A DNA stretch of 64,000 nucleotides, from positions 1 through 64,000 of the forward strand of contig JAFPWO010000024.1 of the NCBI GenBank assembly GCA_017394885.1. Reading direction: 5' to 3'. The DNA comes from Lachnospiraceae bacterium (lineage in GTDB: Bacteria > Bacillota > Clostridia > Lachnospirales > Lachnospiraceae). Every line of letters starts with the position of its first letter. Position 1 is the stretch's first letter. Position numbers and translations under genes: made by a program. Positions 34,793-44,574 of this stretch are shown piece after piece. The notes beneath the pieces were generated by a model, which did no database searches, was not told where the DNA came from, and saw only the letters and a program-made list of their open reading frames with translations.

Positions 34793-37078
34793 ATGAAAAA
34801 ACTGCCGCATTCTTTTACGAAAACAGCCGAACGCGTGCTGCGGCGCGCGGAAGTGCTGGCAAAAATGTACAACCGCGGAGCCGTCGGGACCGAGCATATG
34901 CTGCTGGCCTTTTTCGACGTACCTTCGCTTCCCGGCGCCGTCATGCGCGACGAGGGCCTGACGCGCGATAAAGTGGAGGAAGTGCTTTCCCAGCTGCTGG
35001 GCGGGCATTTTATCAAATCGGAGGGCGAGGTCCCGAAGGGTTCTCTTCCCTTCACCCCGATCATGGAGCTGCTGATGGACGACGCCGCGGCGATCGCCCA
35101 GGATGCGGGCTTCGAGCAGACCGGGACCGAACAACTCTTCACCTCGCTGCTGCAGAATCCGGACGGGATCGCCGCCCGGGTCTTTATGGTGCTGGGCGCG
35201 GATCCGCTGGAGCTGGAGGGACATCTGCTGGACGCCATGGGGGATGAGCGCTACGCCCTGGAAGAGGTGCTCGCCGCGCCGTCCACCGGGACCGGCACCA
35301 TCTCGCAGTATACACGGGATCTGACGGATCTGGCGGCGCGGGGCCGGCTGGAGCCGGTCATCGGCCGCGAAAAAGAACTGAAACGGGTCATCCAGATCCT
35401 GAGCCGGAAGAATAAAAACAATCCATGCCTGATCGGAGAACCGGGCGTCGGCAAGACCGCGGTCACGGAAGCGCTGGCGATCCGCATCGCGGACGGAAAG
35501 GTCCCGGATTTTCTGCAGGGCAAGCGAATCGTATCGCTGGATCTGGCCTCGATCGTGGCCGGGACCAAATTCCGCGGCGAATTTGAGGAAAGGATGAAGC
35601 AGATCCTCGAAGAATTCTACGCACATCCCGAGATCATCCTCTTTATCGATGAGATCCACACGCTGATCGGCGCCGGCGGGGCGGAAGGCTCTCTGGATGC
35701 AGCGAATATCCTGAAGCCTGCCCTCTCCCGCGGAGAACTGCAGGTGATCGGCGCCACCACGCTGAACGAATATAAGAAGCACATCGAAAAGGACGCCGCC
35801 CTGAAGCGGCGCTTCCAGAGCGTGCTGATCGAGGAGCCGTCCGAGGAAGAAACACTTCTGGCCCTCGAAGGCCGGAAGGCAGGCTACGAAAAGTACCATC
35901 ATGTCACGATCAGCGACGACGCGCTGCGCGCCGCGGTGCGGCTTTCCAAACGGTATCTGACCGACCGGCTCTGGCCCGATAAGGCGCTGGATCTGCTGGA
36001 CGAATCCTGCGCCGCCGCCCGCCTTTCGGCAGCGGCAAAGGAAGCCGTTTCGGTAACGGAAAAGAACATCGGGGAGACCGTTTCCCTCTGGACCAAGATC
36101 CCGCTTGATGAGCTGAGCCGGGAAGAAGGCAGCCGCCTCATCGAACTGGAATCGGTCATCCACGAGCGGGTGATCGGCCAGGAAGAAGCGGTATCGGCGC
36201 TGGCCAAGGCCATCCGCCGCAGCCGCGTGGGCTTAAAAGACCCGCGCCGCCCGATCGGCAGCTTTCTCTTCCTGGGGCCGACCGGCGTCGGCAAGACGGA
36301 ACTGTCCAAGGCCCTGGCCGCGGCCCTGTTCGGGAATGAAAAGGATCTGATCCGCATCGATATGTCCGAATATATGGAGAAGCACAGCGTCTCCAAAATG
36401 ATCGGCTCTCCGCCCGGCTACGTCGGCTACGGGGAGGGCGGCCAGCTGAGCGAACAGGTGCGGCGCCATCCCTACAGCGTGATCCTTTTCGATGAGATCG
36501 AGAAGGCGCATCCGGATGTTTTCCACATCCTGCTGCAGATTCTGGACGAGGGACGCTTGACGGACGCGCAGGGCGTCACGGTCGATTTCCGCAATACGGT
36601 CATCATCATGACTTCCAACGCCGGCGCGGAGCGGATCGTGGAGCCGAAGAAGCTCGGCTTTGCCGCTTCTTCCGACGCCGCGGCAGACCATGAACGCATG
36701 AAGGGCCAGGTCATGGAGGAAGTCCACCGGATCTTCCGGCCCGAGTTCTTAAACCGTATCGACGAGATCATCGTTTTCCGCATGCTGAATAAGGAAGATA
36801 TCACCGCGATCCTGCACCTGCAGATGAAGGATATCGAAGCGCGGCTTTCGGAAAGCCGCAGCCTGTCATTAAAGCTGAGCCCGGAGGCCGAGGCGTGGCT
36901 GACCGAAAAGGGCTATGATCCGAAATACGGTGCCCGGCCCTTAAAGCGCCTGCTGCAGACCGAGCTGGAGGACCGCCTCGCGGAAGCCATTCTGGAAGGA
37001 AAGGTCCGGGACGGCGAAGAAGTGCTTATCGGCCTGAAAGACGGAAAAATCGTACTTAACGAAAGCCCGCAGAAGTAA
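34793..37078 (+). CDS. Clp protease ATP-binding subunit, ClpA/ClpC type without M domain
   Basis: 761 residues from the ATG at 34793 with CTGGAGG upstream. Class I Hsp100 unfoldase that feeds ClpP: N domain with two Clp repeats (1-~145), AAA1 with GEPGVGKT (~216), AAA2 with GPTGVGKT (~495), and KKLGF in AAA2, matching the ClpP-docking (I/L)GF loop. Neighbouring radA is the usual partner of clpC in Firmicutes, but the ~50-residue coiled middle domain that defines ClpC regulation is missing: AAA1 passes to AAA2 through a short linker (~400-440). Architecture is ClpA-like. No ctsR or mcsAB nearby. Confidence 0.93.
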   Translation: MKKLPHSFTKTAERVLRRAEVLAKMYNRGAVGTEHMLLAFFDVPSLPGAVMRDEGLTRDKVEEVLSQLLGGHFIKSEGEVPKGSLPFTPIMELLMDDAAAIAQDAGFEQTGTEQLFTSLLQNPDGIAARVFMVLGADPLELEGHLLDAMGDERYALEEVLAAPSTGTGTISQYTRDLTDLAARGRLEPVIGREKELKRVIQILSRKNKNNPCLIGEPGVGKTAVTEALAIRIADGKVPDFLQGKRIVSLDLASIVAGTKFRGEFEERMKQILEEFYAHPEIILFIDEIHTLIGAGGAEGSLDAANILKPALSRGELQVIGATTLNEYKKHIEKDAALKRRFQSVLIEEPSEEETLLALEGRKAGYEKYHHVTISDDALRAAVRLSKRYLTDRLWPDKALDLLDESCAAARLSAAAKEAVSVTEKNIGETVSLWTKIPLDELSREEGSRLIELESVIHERVIGQEEAVSALAKAIRRSRVGLKDPRRPIGSFLFLGPTGVGKTELSKALAAALFGNEKDLIRIDMSEYMEKHSVSKMIGSPPGYVGYGEGGQLSEQVRRHPYSVILFDEIEKAHPDVFHILLQILDEGRLTDAQGVTVDFRNTVIIMTSNAGAERIVEPKKLGFAASSDAAADHERMKGQVMEEVHRIFRPEFLNRIDEIIVFRMLNKEDITAILHLQMKDIEARLSESRSLSLKLSPEAEAWLTEKGYDPKYGARPLKRLLQTELEDRLAEAILEGKVRDGEEVLIGLKDGKIVLNESPQK

Positions 37079-37089
37079 GGAATCCATTT

Positions 37090-38454
37090 ATGGCAAAAGA
37101 GAAAACAACTGTATTTTTCTGCAAGGAATGCGGATATGAATCTCCGAAATGGAGCGGTTTCTGCCCTGCCTGCCACACCGCCAATTCCATGGTGGAGGCC
37201 CCGAAGGAAAAAGCGCCGGGCTTCAGCCGGATAAGCGGGGGGCAAAGGCGCCCCGTCCCGGTCCGTCTGGAGGAAATTCCGCAGGAGGCGCAGGACCGCT
37301 ACGATACCGGGATCGAAGAATTAAACCGCGTGCTCGGCGGCGGCCTGCTGCCCGGCTCGCTCATCCTGACCGGCGGCGACCCCGGGATCGGCAAGTCCAC
37401 GCTGCTGCTGCAGGTATGCCGGAATCTGGCTGCTGCCGGACAAAAAGTTCTGTACGTATCCGGCGAGGAGTCGCTGCGGCAGCTCAAGCTCCGGGCAGAC
37501 CGGCTCGGCCGTTTTTCGGGAGACATATCCTTCCTCTGCGAAACGGATCTTGACCAGGTCGTACGGATCCTGCAGGAGGAAAAGCCGCAGGTCGCGGTCA
37601 TTGACTCCATCCAGACCATGCAGAGCGCGCAGACGGCTTCCGCCCCGGGAAGCGTTTCCCAGGTGCGGGAGTGCACGAACATCCTGCTGAACACCGCCAA
37701 GGGCTGCAATATCGCGGTCTTTATCGTGGGTCATGTCACGAAGGACGGCGCGGTGGCCGGCCCGAAGCTGCTGGAACATATGGTGGATACGGTCCTGTAT
37801 TTTGAGGGCGACCGCCACGCCGCCTACCGCCTGCTGCGAAGCGTCAAGAACCGCTTCGGCGCGTCCGGAGAGATCGGCGTATTCGAGATGCGCAGCGACG
37901 GCCTGAAGGAGATCCCGAATCCCTCGGCCTATATGCTGAGCGGCCGGCCCGAAAACGCCTCCGGCTCCGCGATCACCTGCGTGATGGAAGGGACCCGTCC
38001 TCTCCTTCTGGAGGTCCAGGCCCTTGTCACGCGAAGTAATTACGGACTGGGACGGCGTACCTCAGCCGGGGCGGACTACAACCGCGTCAATCTGCTTCTG
38101 GCCGTCCTCGAGAAGCATCTGAATATGGCGCTTGCGGACTGCGACGCCTTTGTCAATGTGACCGGGGGCCTGCGCATCAACGATCCCTCCCTGGATCTGG
38201 CCATCATTCTGGCCCTGTATTCCAGTTACCGGAATCTGCCGGTGGATCCCGACACCATGGTTTTCGGAGAGATCGGGCTGGCCGGGGAAGTGCGCTCGGT
38301 CCCGCTCGCCAAAGAGCGTGTGCAGGAGGCGGCCCGCTTGGGCTTTACCACCTGCGTCCTGCCGAAAAGCTCGCTGACCTCGGACGTCAAAGCCCGCGGG
38401 ATCCGGCTGATCGGGGTCGGGACCATCGCGGAAGCGGTCTCGATCCTGTCATGA
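37090..38454 (+). CDS. radA: DNA repair protein RadA
   Basis: 454 residues. Four-cysteine zinc finger at the N-terminus (Cys11, 14, 25, 28), RecA-like ATPase with GGDPGIGKS (~95-103), the RadA-specific KNRFG motif (~253-257) and a C-terminal Lon-like domain (~290-454). Helps branch migration during recombination repair. Starts 11 bases after clp, so one operon. Confidence 0.97.
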   Translation: MAKEKTTVFFCKECGYESPKWSGFCPACHTANSMVEAPKEKAPGFSRISGGQRRPVPVRLEEIPQEAQDRYDTGIEELNRVLGGGLLPGSLILTGGDPGIGKSTLLLQVCRNLAAAGQKVLYVSGEESLRQLKLRADRLGRFSGDISFLCETDLDQVVRILQEEKPQVAVIDSIQTMQSAQTASAPGSVSQVRECTNILLNTAKGCNIAVFIVGHVTKDGAVAGPKLLEHMVDTVLYFEGDRHAAYRLLRSVKNRFGASGEIGVFEMRSDGLKEIPNPSAYMLSGRPENASGSAITCVMEGTRPLLLEVQALVTRSNYGLGRRTSAGADYNRVNLLLAVLEKHLNMALADCDAFVNVTGGLRINDPSLDLAIILALYSSYRNLPVDPDTMVFGEIGLAGEVRSVPLAKERVQEAARLGFTTCVLPKSSLTSDVKARGIRLIGVGTIAEAVSILS

Positions 38455-38467
38455 AAGGAAAGCCGTC

Positions 38468-39025
38468 ATGAATCTTTATCTGGATCTTTTTTGTACCTTT
38501 GCCAGGATCGGAGGGCTGACCTTCGGCGGCGGCTACGCCATGCTGCCGATTCTGGAGAAGGAAGTGGTGGAGAATAAAGGCTGGTGCTCGGAGGAGGACC
38601 TGACGGATTATTATGCCATCGGGCAGTGCACGCCGGGCGTGATCGCGGTCAATACCGCGACCTTCGTCGGCGAAAAGAAAGCGGGGAAGCCGGGCGGCAT
38701 TGTTGCGACGCTGGGCGTCGTGGCGCCGTCGCTGGTCATTATTACCGTGATCGCCGCCTTCCTCCGGAATTTCGCGGATAATCCATACGTGATCCACGCG
38801 TTTTCCGGGATCCGTGTAGCGGTCACGGTCCTGGTCCTCAATACCGTGATCAAGCTCCTGAAATCCAATGTGCTCAAGAAGGGGCTGCCCACGCTCATCC
38901 TCTTCTGCCTGGTTCTGGCCGCGTCCTTCTTCCTCGGCATTTCTTCCATTGCCCTGGTGGTGGCGGCCATGATATGGGGGCTTTTCTTCGGACTGGCCAT
39001 TCATAAAAAGGAGGTGTCGGCATGA
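38468..39025 (+). CDS. Chromate-type transporter, first half
   Basis: 185 residues, one CHR domain with about five to six hydrophobic segments and the family motifs FGGGYAMLPILEKEVVE and YAIGQCTPGVIAVN. Paired short CHR proteins act together in place of a single long ChrA. Follows radA by 13 bases. The real anion may be chromate or another oxyanion; no regulator hints at which. Confidence 0.9.
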   Translation: MNLYLDLFCTFARIGGLTFGGGYAMLPILEKEVVENKGWCSEEDLTDYYAIGQCTPGVIAVNTATFVGEKKAGKPGGIVATLGVVAPSLVIITVIAAFLRNFADNPYVIHAFSGIRVAVTVLVLNTVIKLLKSNVLKKGLPTLILFCLVLAASFFLGISSIALVVAAMIWGLFFGLAIHKKEVSA

Positions 39026-39585
39026 TCCTCCTTCGTCTCTTTTTCGAATTCTTCAAAACGGGCCTGTTCGCGATCGGCGGCGGCCTGGCTACGCTCCCCT
39101 TTCTGCGGGAAATGTCCGAAACTACCGGGTGGTTTACCCAGACGGAACTGCTGGATATGGTCGCGGTCTCGGAATCGACGCCCGGGCCCATCGGCGTCAA
39201 TATGGCCACCTACGTCGGCTTTACCACGGCCGGGATCCCCGGCGCGGTCATTGCGACGCTGGGGCTGATCACGCCTTCGGTGATCATCGTACTGATCGTC
39301 GCCGGCTTTCTGAAGCGCTTTAAGGACAGCAAGGTCGTGGCGGCGGTTTTCGGTGGCCTGCGGCCCGCCTCCACCGCGCTGATCGCAGCGGTCCTGCTCT
39401 CGCTGGTCGTGATGAACTTTTGGAATCAGACTCTTTTTGACGCGCAGGGCCTGTTCGCCGCTCTCAAGTGGAAGCATCTGCTGCTGGCCGGCGTGATATT
39501 CGCCGGGACCAAAGTCTTTAAGAAGTGGCACCCGGCCATCTTCCTGCTGGCCGGCGCAGCGGCCGGAATCGTCTTTTCTCTGTAA
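39022..39585 (+). CDS. Chromate-type transporter, second half
   Basis: 187 residues, second CHR domain, with AIGGGLATLPFLREM and VSESTPGPIGVNMATYVG. The start overlaps the first half's stop in an ATGA pair, indicating coupled translation and a heterodimer. The two halves are related but clearly diverged, as expected for opposed topology partners. Confidence 0.9.
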   Translation: MILLRLFFEFFKTGLFAIGGGLATLPFLREMSETTGWFTQTELLDMVAVSESTPGPIGVNMATYVGFTTAGIPGAVIATLGLITPSVIIVLIVAGFLKRFKDSKVVAAVFGGLRPASTALIAAVLLSLVVMNFWNQTLFDAQGLFAALKWKHLLLAGVIFAGTKVFKKWHPAIFLLAGAAAGIVFSL

Positions 39586-39628
39586 CAAGGTGCTTCGCAC
39601 CGCTGCCATCTTTCTGTATTGCCATAAA

Positions 39629-39664
39629 AAATGAGGCGTCGGGATCACTCCCGCCGCCTCATTT
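39629..39664. terminator. Bidirectional terminator between convergent units
   Basis: AAATGAGGCG plus CGGGA, loop TCAC, TCCCG plus CGCCTCATTT, each arm interrupted by at most one unpaired base, flanked by A run on the left and T run on the right. Works for the transporter genes (plus) and the flavoprotein operon (minus). Confidence 0.85.
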
Positions 39665-39695
39665 CTTTTTCTGGGCCGCCCTCGTCCGGCCGTCT

Positions 39696-40928
39696 TTACC
39701 GTGCCGCCGCCAGTCCTGCGATCCGCCCGCTGCTCCAGGCCCACTGCAGATTATATCCGCCGCAGGGGCCGTCCGTATCCACGATCTCCCCGGTAAAGAA
39801 CAGTCCCGGGCAGAGCAGGGATTCCAGATTGGCCGACAGCTCCGAAGCGGGGATCCCGCCCGCGGTGACCTGGCAGCTGTTAAAATCCTTGGCCCCGTCG
39901 ATGGAGAACATAAAGCCCTGGATCTGCGAAGCCAGCCGGACCAGTTCTTCCCTTGTCAGCGTGTTGCAGGGAGCCTGCGGATCAATACGCGATTTTTCCA
40001 GCAGCGGCCCGACCAGCTTGTCCGGAACCATGCCGAGAAGGATCGCGCCGCTTTTGACGGTGGGACGCCGGACGCGCCGGTCTGCCAGCATCAGATACAG
40101 CTCATTGTAGATCCGGGTCGGCCAGAGATTCAGGCGCAGCGCTACGTTCTTTCCCTCGGCCAGCGCCTGTACGGCCCGGCCGCTCAGCTGGAAGACCGGG
40201 ATCCCGGAGAGCCCGTATTCGGTAAACTGGACTTCCCCGCTTTCCTGCGCGGCGACCTTTCCGTCGATCATCAGCGAAACTTTGGCCTCTGCCCTAACGC
40301 CGCCGAGCCGCTTGCAGAGCGGATTGTCGGAAGTCAGGGCGCCCAGCGCGGGAAGGGGCTGCACGATGCTGTGCCCGAGATCCTGCGCGAGTCCGTAGCC
40401 GTTTCCGTCGGAGCCGGTCTTCGGCGCCGCCATGCCGCCCGTACTGATAATGACACGGTCGGCAGTGAACACCGTCCCGTCCTCCGTGGTCAGCCGGAAT
40501 ATCTTCCGGTCCTTTGCCACCCGGACGATCCGGCATTCGGTATAGATCTGCACGCCGAGGCGCTCGCATTCCATCTCCAGCGCCCTGCGGACCTGTGCGG
40601 CTTCCCGGCAGGCCGGATAGACCCAGCGGTCGTCGCCCTTGGCTGAAGCCGCCGTTACACAGGGGATGCCGATCTTGTCAAAAAAGGCCAGCGTCTCTTT
40701 CACGCCGTACTCGCCGATCACGAGGCCGGCCAGCTTTGCCGCCGAGCCGTGATAGAGGGACGGATCCAGCGCGGTGTTGCTTAAATTGCAGCGTCCGTTG
40801 CCGGTGGACAAAATCTTCTTCCCCGGCTTGTTGTTCCCTTCAAACAGAATCACTCTGGCGGCGGCGCCGGCTGCCGTGATCGCAGCCATAAGGCCCGAAG
40901 CGCCGCCCCCGACCACGGCGATTTTCAT
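39696..40928 (-). CDS. HI0933/BaiN-like NAD(P)/FAD-dependent oxidoreductase
   Basis: 410 residues. Dinucleotide-binding GGGASGLMAAI (8-18), GKKILSTGNGRCNLSN, and C-terminal FAD-contact GGYNLQWAWSSGRIAG with VTAGGI before it. HI0933-type flavoproteins have no agreed general substrate; BaiN in gut clostridia reduces bile-acid enones. Overlaps the flippase stop by 4 bases. Confidence 0.88.
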   Translation of the reverse strand: MKIAVVGGGASGLMAAITAAGAAARVILFEGNNKPGKKILSTGNGRCNLSNTALDPSLYHGSAAKLAGLVIGEYGVKETLAFFDKIGIPCVTAASAKGDDRWVYPACREAAQVRRALEMECERLGVQIYTECRIVRVAKDRKIFRLTTEDGTVFTADRVIISTGGMAAPKTGSDGNGYGLAQDLGHSIVQPLPALGALTSDNPLCKRLGGVRAEAKVSLMIDGKVAAQESGEVQFTEYGLSGIPVFQLSGRAVQALAEGKNVALRLNLWPTRIYNELYLMLADRRVRRPTVKSGAILLGMVPDKLVGPLLEKSRIDPQAPCNTLTREELVRLASQIQGFMFSIDGAKDFNSCQVTAGGIPASELSANLESLLCPGLFFTGEIVDTDGPCGGYNLQWAWSSGRIAGLAAAR

Positions 40929-42574
40929 AGCGACTCCTCTTCTTTGACCAGGTGGAGCTTCCGCGCCGCTTTCAGCAGGAACCGTCCTTTCGGCAGGGCT
41001 GCCAGATCCTCCTGATCCACGGCACCCAGAAGAATGACCGCAATAAAGTAGATCATTACAGCGGCAAAGACCGCGGCCAGCAGGCTGACGGTATTGCCCA
41101 GATGCGCCAGCCGGAGCCCGCAGTAGATCCCGTAGGCGAAAGCCCCCATGATGACAGAGGCCAGGCCGACCAGCAGCAGGGTTTTCTTATACTCCTGCCG
41201 ATACTCGAACAGGCGGCTCAGGTCATGGATGTTCAGAATGCAGCTGAACAGCGAATACAAAACATGATTTACCACCACCGCGATAATGCCGCCCTTTAAA
41301 ACATGCAGGCACAGGAGCAGCAGCGGAATGTGGATAGCCAGCGAGATCAGATAGTTTTTGATCGGGATCCAGTAATGCCCGCTTCCCTGGAGAATGCCCA
41401 CCGAGACCGTGGAGAGGCTGAAGGTCAGAACGGCAAGCGACCCCCAGGTCATCAGCTGGCCGGCCAGCGTATTGTCGGAGGAGCGGAACAAAAGGTCAAA
41501 GCAGGGCTTGCCCAACACGCCGAGGCCGACCGAAGCCGGCAGCGCGATCAGGCAGATAAAACGGATGGCCCGGGATGCTTTCTCCCGCGCGTCCGTCAGA
41601 TTCTGACGGGCGATCGCGGCGGAAACCGTGGGCAGGGTGGAGGCGCTGATCGCGGAGCCGATGGCGATCGGGACATTGATCAGCGTGGTGTATTTGGATG
41701 TATAGGCGCCCCAGATCTGGCTGTAGCTGGTGCCGGTAAACTGGCCGGCAAAGAGCGCCTGATCGATGACGTTTCCGATATTGGACATGGTCGCGCTGAC
41801 CAGGATCGGCAGGGCGGTCAGAATGATCACCTTGATTGTCTGACCTGCGCTGTCGATCACGCCGGTCGTATCCTTTTCACAGCGTGCGAGCAGTGTTCTG
41901 CGATACAGAAGATAAATGAATACCAGAAACAGCAGCGCCGCGAGCGCGCCGACGCCGGTCCCGATGGTGCCGCCCATGGCGCCGTAGCCGGAGGCAAAAT
42001 AGCGGCTGCCCGCCGCATCCATCTCGAGGCCTTTGTTAAACAGATAATAGCCGGCCAGCAGGCTGACCGCCACATGCAGGATCTGCTCCAGGATCTGGGA
42101 AACAGCTGTGGGGACCATGGTCCCGTGGCCCTGGAAGAAGCCGCGCATGACGCCCAGCATCCCCATGAAAAAGATGGCCGGGGCCAGCGCCAGCATCGCA
42201 TAATAAGCCTCCGGCATCTTAAGCACGGCATTGGCAAAGAAGCCTGCGCCGAAAACCATGATCAGCGCGCTGACAAGGCCCAGCAGCGTTCCGAAAGCCA
42301 GGCTGAGCAGAAAGGTCCGGCGCACATTGCGGTACTGCTTCAGGGAAAGTTTTCCGGACACGATCTTGGAGACCGCCATCGGCAGGCTGTACGAAGAGAT
42401 GAACAGCAGGATATTATAGATATTATAAGCCGTGCCGTAGACACCCATCCCGTCCTCTCCGATGATATTGGTCATCGGAATCCGGAACAGAAGGCCGATA
42501 ATCCGGCTGATAATACCGGCGGCGGCCAGGATACTACCCTGCATCAGGAAATTGCTGCGCTTGCTTGCTGCCAT
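40925..42574 (-). CDS. SpoVB/MurJ-like lipid flippase (polysaccharide biosynthesis protein)
   Basis: 549 residues with about 14 hydrophobic segments; MOP-superfamily exporter. The GIISRIIGLLFRIPMTNIIG start is typical of the SpoVB/YtgP group that moves lipid-linked wall or capsule precursors. Only 2 bases separate it from ybeY, placing it in the phoH-ybeY transcript. Whether it handles lipid II or another lipid-sugar cannot be told from sequence. Confidence 0.9.
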   Translation of the reverse strand: MAASKRSNFLMQGSILAAAGIISRIIGLLFRIPMTNIIGEDGMGVYGTAYNIYNILLFISSYSLPMAVSKIVSGKLSLKQYRNVRRTFLLSLAFGTLLGLVSALIMVFGAGFFANAVLKMPEAYYAMLALAPAIFFMGMLGVMRGFFQGHGTMVPTAVSQILEQILHVAVSLLAGYYLFNKGLEMDAAGSRYFASGYGAMGGTIGTGVGALAALLFLVFIYLLYRRTLLARCEKDTTGVIDSAGQTIKVIILTALPILVSATMSNIGNVIDQALFAGQFTGTSYSQIWGAYTSKYTTLINVPIAIGSAISASTLPTVSAAIARQNLTDAREKASRAIRFICLIALPASVGLGVLGKPCFDLLFRSSDNTLAGQLMTWGSLAVLTFSLSTVSVGILQGSGHYWIPIKNYLISLAIHIPLLLLCLHVLKGGIIAVVVNHVLYSLFSCILNIHDLSRLFEYRQEYKKTLLLVGLASVIMGAFAYGIYCGLRLAHLGNTVSLLAAVFAAVMIYFIAVILLGAVDQEDLAALPKGRFLLKAARKLHLVKEEESL

Positions 42575-42576
42575 GC

Positions 42577-43074
42577 TCAGTCCCTCGTAATCCCCAAAGT
42601 TTCCAACAATGCGTTCTGCCGCGCTTCCATGAGAAGCCGCTCCTCTTCTTCCATGTGGTCATACCCCAGCAGATGATACAGGCTGTGCGCGGTCAGGAAG
42701 GCCAGTTCCCGGCGGATGCTGTGGCCGTACTCTTCCGCCTGGGAAAGCACTTTCTCGAGAGAGATGACCATATCGCCGAGCATCAGCTCTCCGCTCTCCG
42801 GATGAAAAAGCGTGAGGTCATTTTCCAGGTCGGAAAAATCGCCCGGCGCGGGATATTCCACCGCAGGAAAGCTCAGCACGTCGGTCGGCGCGTCGATCCC
42901 GCGGGCCTCCCGGTTGATCTCCCGGATGGCTTCATTGTCGGTCAGCAGAACGTCGATCTCGCATTCATACGGGCAGTTTTCCGCCGTGAGGCCGGCTTCG
43001 ATCACCTGGCGGATCAGGGCTTCCGCGTCAAAGGGCAGGGTGACCCGGCTTTCACATTCGACGGGTATCGTCAT
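42577..43074 (-). CDS. ybeY: Endoribonuclease YbeY
   Basis: 165 residues from the ATG at 43074, which has AAGGAAG 7 bases upstream; a start at 43119 would lengthen the overlap with phoH without adding conserved sequence. The zinc site HSLYHLLGYDH near the C-terminus (~130-140) is intact. Needed for 16S rRNA 3' maturation and ribosome quality control. Overlaps the phoH end by 23 bases. Confidence 0.95.
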   Translation of the reverse strand: MTIPVECESRVTLPFDAEALIRQVIEAGLTAENCPYECEIDVLLTDNEAIREINREARGIDAPTDVLSFPAVEYPAPGDFSDLENDLTLFHPESGELMLGDMVISLEKVLSQAEEYGHSIRRELAFLTAHSLYHLLGYDHMEEEERLLMEARQNALLETLGITRD

Positions 43075-44104
43075 GCGGCGCTTCCTTTCCATCCACCGTG
43101 CGGATCCGGTTTTTATCATAGCTGCGGGGGGCGCTCTGCGGCCTTACTTCGCGCGCGGCCTCTTCTTTTTCAAAGGCCTTTACGATATCTTTCACGATCT
43201 TGTTGCGGACGACGTCCCGGTTGGTCAGATGGATGACGCCGATGCCGTTTACGCCGCGCAGGATCTCCGCGCAGCGGGTGAGGCCGGAGTCACTGATCTT
43301 CGGCAGGTCGATCTGGGTCACATCTCCGGTCAGCACCATTTTGGAATTTTCACCGAGACGGGTGAGCGCCATCTTCAGGGTCGAGAGCGAAGCATTCTGC
43401 CCCTCGTCGATTATGATGCGCGCATGATTCAACGTACGGCCGCGCATATAGGCCAACGGCGCAACCTCGACCGTCCCGTTCTCCCGCAGCTTATCCGCCC
43501 GTTCCTGGCCGAAAACGTCGCGCAGGGCGTCGTAAAGCGGGCGCAGATACGGATCGACTTTCTGCGCCAGATCGCCCGGCAGGAAGCCGAGCCGTTCTTC
43601 TCCGGCTTCGATCGCGGGCCGGGACATGATGATCCGTTCGATCGTCCCGTCTTTTAATTCCTGCGCCGCCTGCGCCACGGCCAGATAGGTCTTGCCGGTG
43701 CCGGCCGGGCCGATACAGATGGTCACAGCCTTTTCCCGCAGCATTTCCACATAGTTCTGCTGCCCGAAAGTTTTGCACTTGATGGGAAGGCCCTTGTAGT
43801 TTAACGTAACGGCGTTGTCCATGGCCTTAAAGAGTGAATCGAGCGACCCCTCCCGGGCTTCCTCGATCAGACGCTCCACCATATCCTCCCGCAGGTCCTC
43901 TCCCTGCTTGGAGAGCTGGATCATCGCCTTTAAAACCGCTTCCGTCATGGCTTTGGGCGTTTCATCACCCTGAATATCCACGGTGTCGCCGCGCAGCGTA
44001 AGCGTAACGCCGAAGGCCGTTTCCAGCTTTTTCGCCCAGATATCCTGGGTCCCGAAGACGGCCTGCTGCTCTTCCAATGAATGAAAAACGAAATTTCTCT
44101 GCAT
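43052..44104 (-). CDS. phoH: PhoH family ATPase
   Basis: 350 residues from the ATG at 44104 (AAAGGAAG upstream); longer in-frame starts would lie in the promoter. P-loop GPAGTGKT (~131-138), RPAIEAGEERLGFLPGDL and DEGQNAS are PhoH-like signatures, and the N-terminal KH-like segment is present. ATPase usually encoded with ybeY; role in RNA metabolism is suspected. Confidence 0.94.
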   Translation of the reverse strand: MQRNFVFHSLEEQQAVFGTQDIWAKKLETAFGVTLTLRGDTVDIQGDETPKAMTEAVLKAMIQLSKQGEDLREDMVERLIEEAREGSLDSLFKAMDNAVTLNYKGLPIKCKTFGQQNYVEMLREKAVTICIGPAGTGKTYLAVAQAAQELKDGTIERIIMSRPAIEAGEERLGFLPGDLAQKVDPYLRPLYDALRDVFGQERADKLRENGTVEVAPLAYMRGRTLNHARIIIDEGQNASLSTLKMALTRLGENSKMVLTGDVTQIDLPKISDSGLTRCAEILRGVNGIGVIHLTNRDVVRNKIVKDIVKAFEKEEAAREVRPQSAPRSYDKNRIRTVDGKEAPHDDTRRM

Positions 44105-44137
44105 AGCTTCCTTTCGAAATCTCAAAAGATTATTGAT

Positions 44138-44166
44138 ATTATAAAAAATGCGGCAGGGGATTGCAA
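44138..44166 (-). promoter_or_regulatory. phoH operon promoter
   Basis: Minus strand TTGCAA (44161-44166), 17-base spacer, consensus TATAAT (44138-44143), 33 bases before the phoH start. Confidence 0.82.
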
Positions 44167-44208
44167 GGTTTTTGTCGCGCCAGCGCCCCATCCCCCTGAA
44201 ATAGACCG

Positions 44209-44242
44209 TAAAAAACAGACGGCCGGTTTCCCGGCCGTCTGT
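44209..44242 (-). terminator. rpsU terminator
   Basis: Minus strand 12-bp perfect stem ACAGACGGCCGG / CCGGCCGTCTGT with a 4-base loop, followed by a T run ending at about 44209. Confidence 0.88.
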
Positions 44243-44300
44243 TCAGATGACGATGCGAAGCATCGCCGCTGCAGGGGGTCATGCCTTTCTGAAAGCTTCC

Positions 44301-44477
44301 TCAGCGGAATTTGCGCTTTCTGGCCGCCTCTGCCTTTTTCTTGCGGCGTACGCTGGGCTTTTCGTAATGTTCGCGCTTACGGATCTCCTGCTGGATACCA
44401 TCCTTCGCGCACTGACGCTTGAAACGGCGCAGGGCATTGTCGAGGGACTCGCCTTCCTTTACGATAACGGTTGCCAT
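44301..44477 (-). CDS. rpsU: 30S ribosomal protein S21
   Basis: 58 residues, very basic: starts [20 protein letters not shown] and ends in an Arg/Lys-rich tail, the standard S21 form. Translated from the ATG at 44477 to the TGA at 44301. Monocistronic, with its own promoter and terminator. Confidence 0.97.
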   Translation of the reverse strand: MATVIVKEGESLDNALRRFKRQCAKDGIQQEIRKREHYEKPSVRRKKKAEAARKRKFR

Positions 44478-44538
44478 TTATTTTATCCCCCCTTTCGGAT
44501 TGGAGTAACATGCTTTGCCTGTGCGGCGCACAAAAAGC

Positions 44539-44566
44539 ATTATAACAGATTTTGCCGTTTCGTCAA
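44539..44566 (-). promoter_or_regulatory. rpsU promoter
   Basis: Minus strand TTGACG (44561-44566), 16-base spacer, TATAAT (44539-44544). Lies 8 bases past the rpiB stop. Confidence 0.8.
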
Positions 44567-44574
44567 GCAGAAAT

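Noticed and set aside
41303..42676. 457-codon plus-strand frame opposite the flippase and ybeY
   Set aside because: Gln/Arg/Asp-rich mirror of membrane helices, spanning two real genes.
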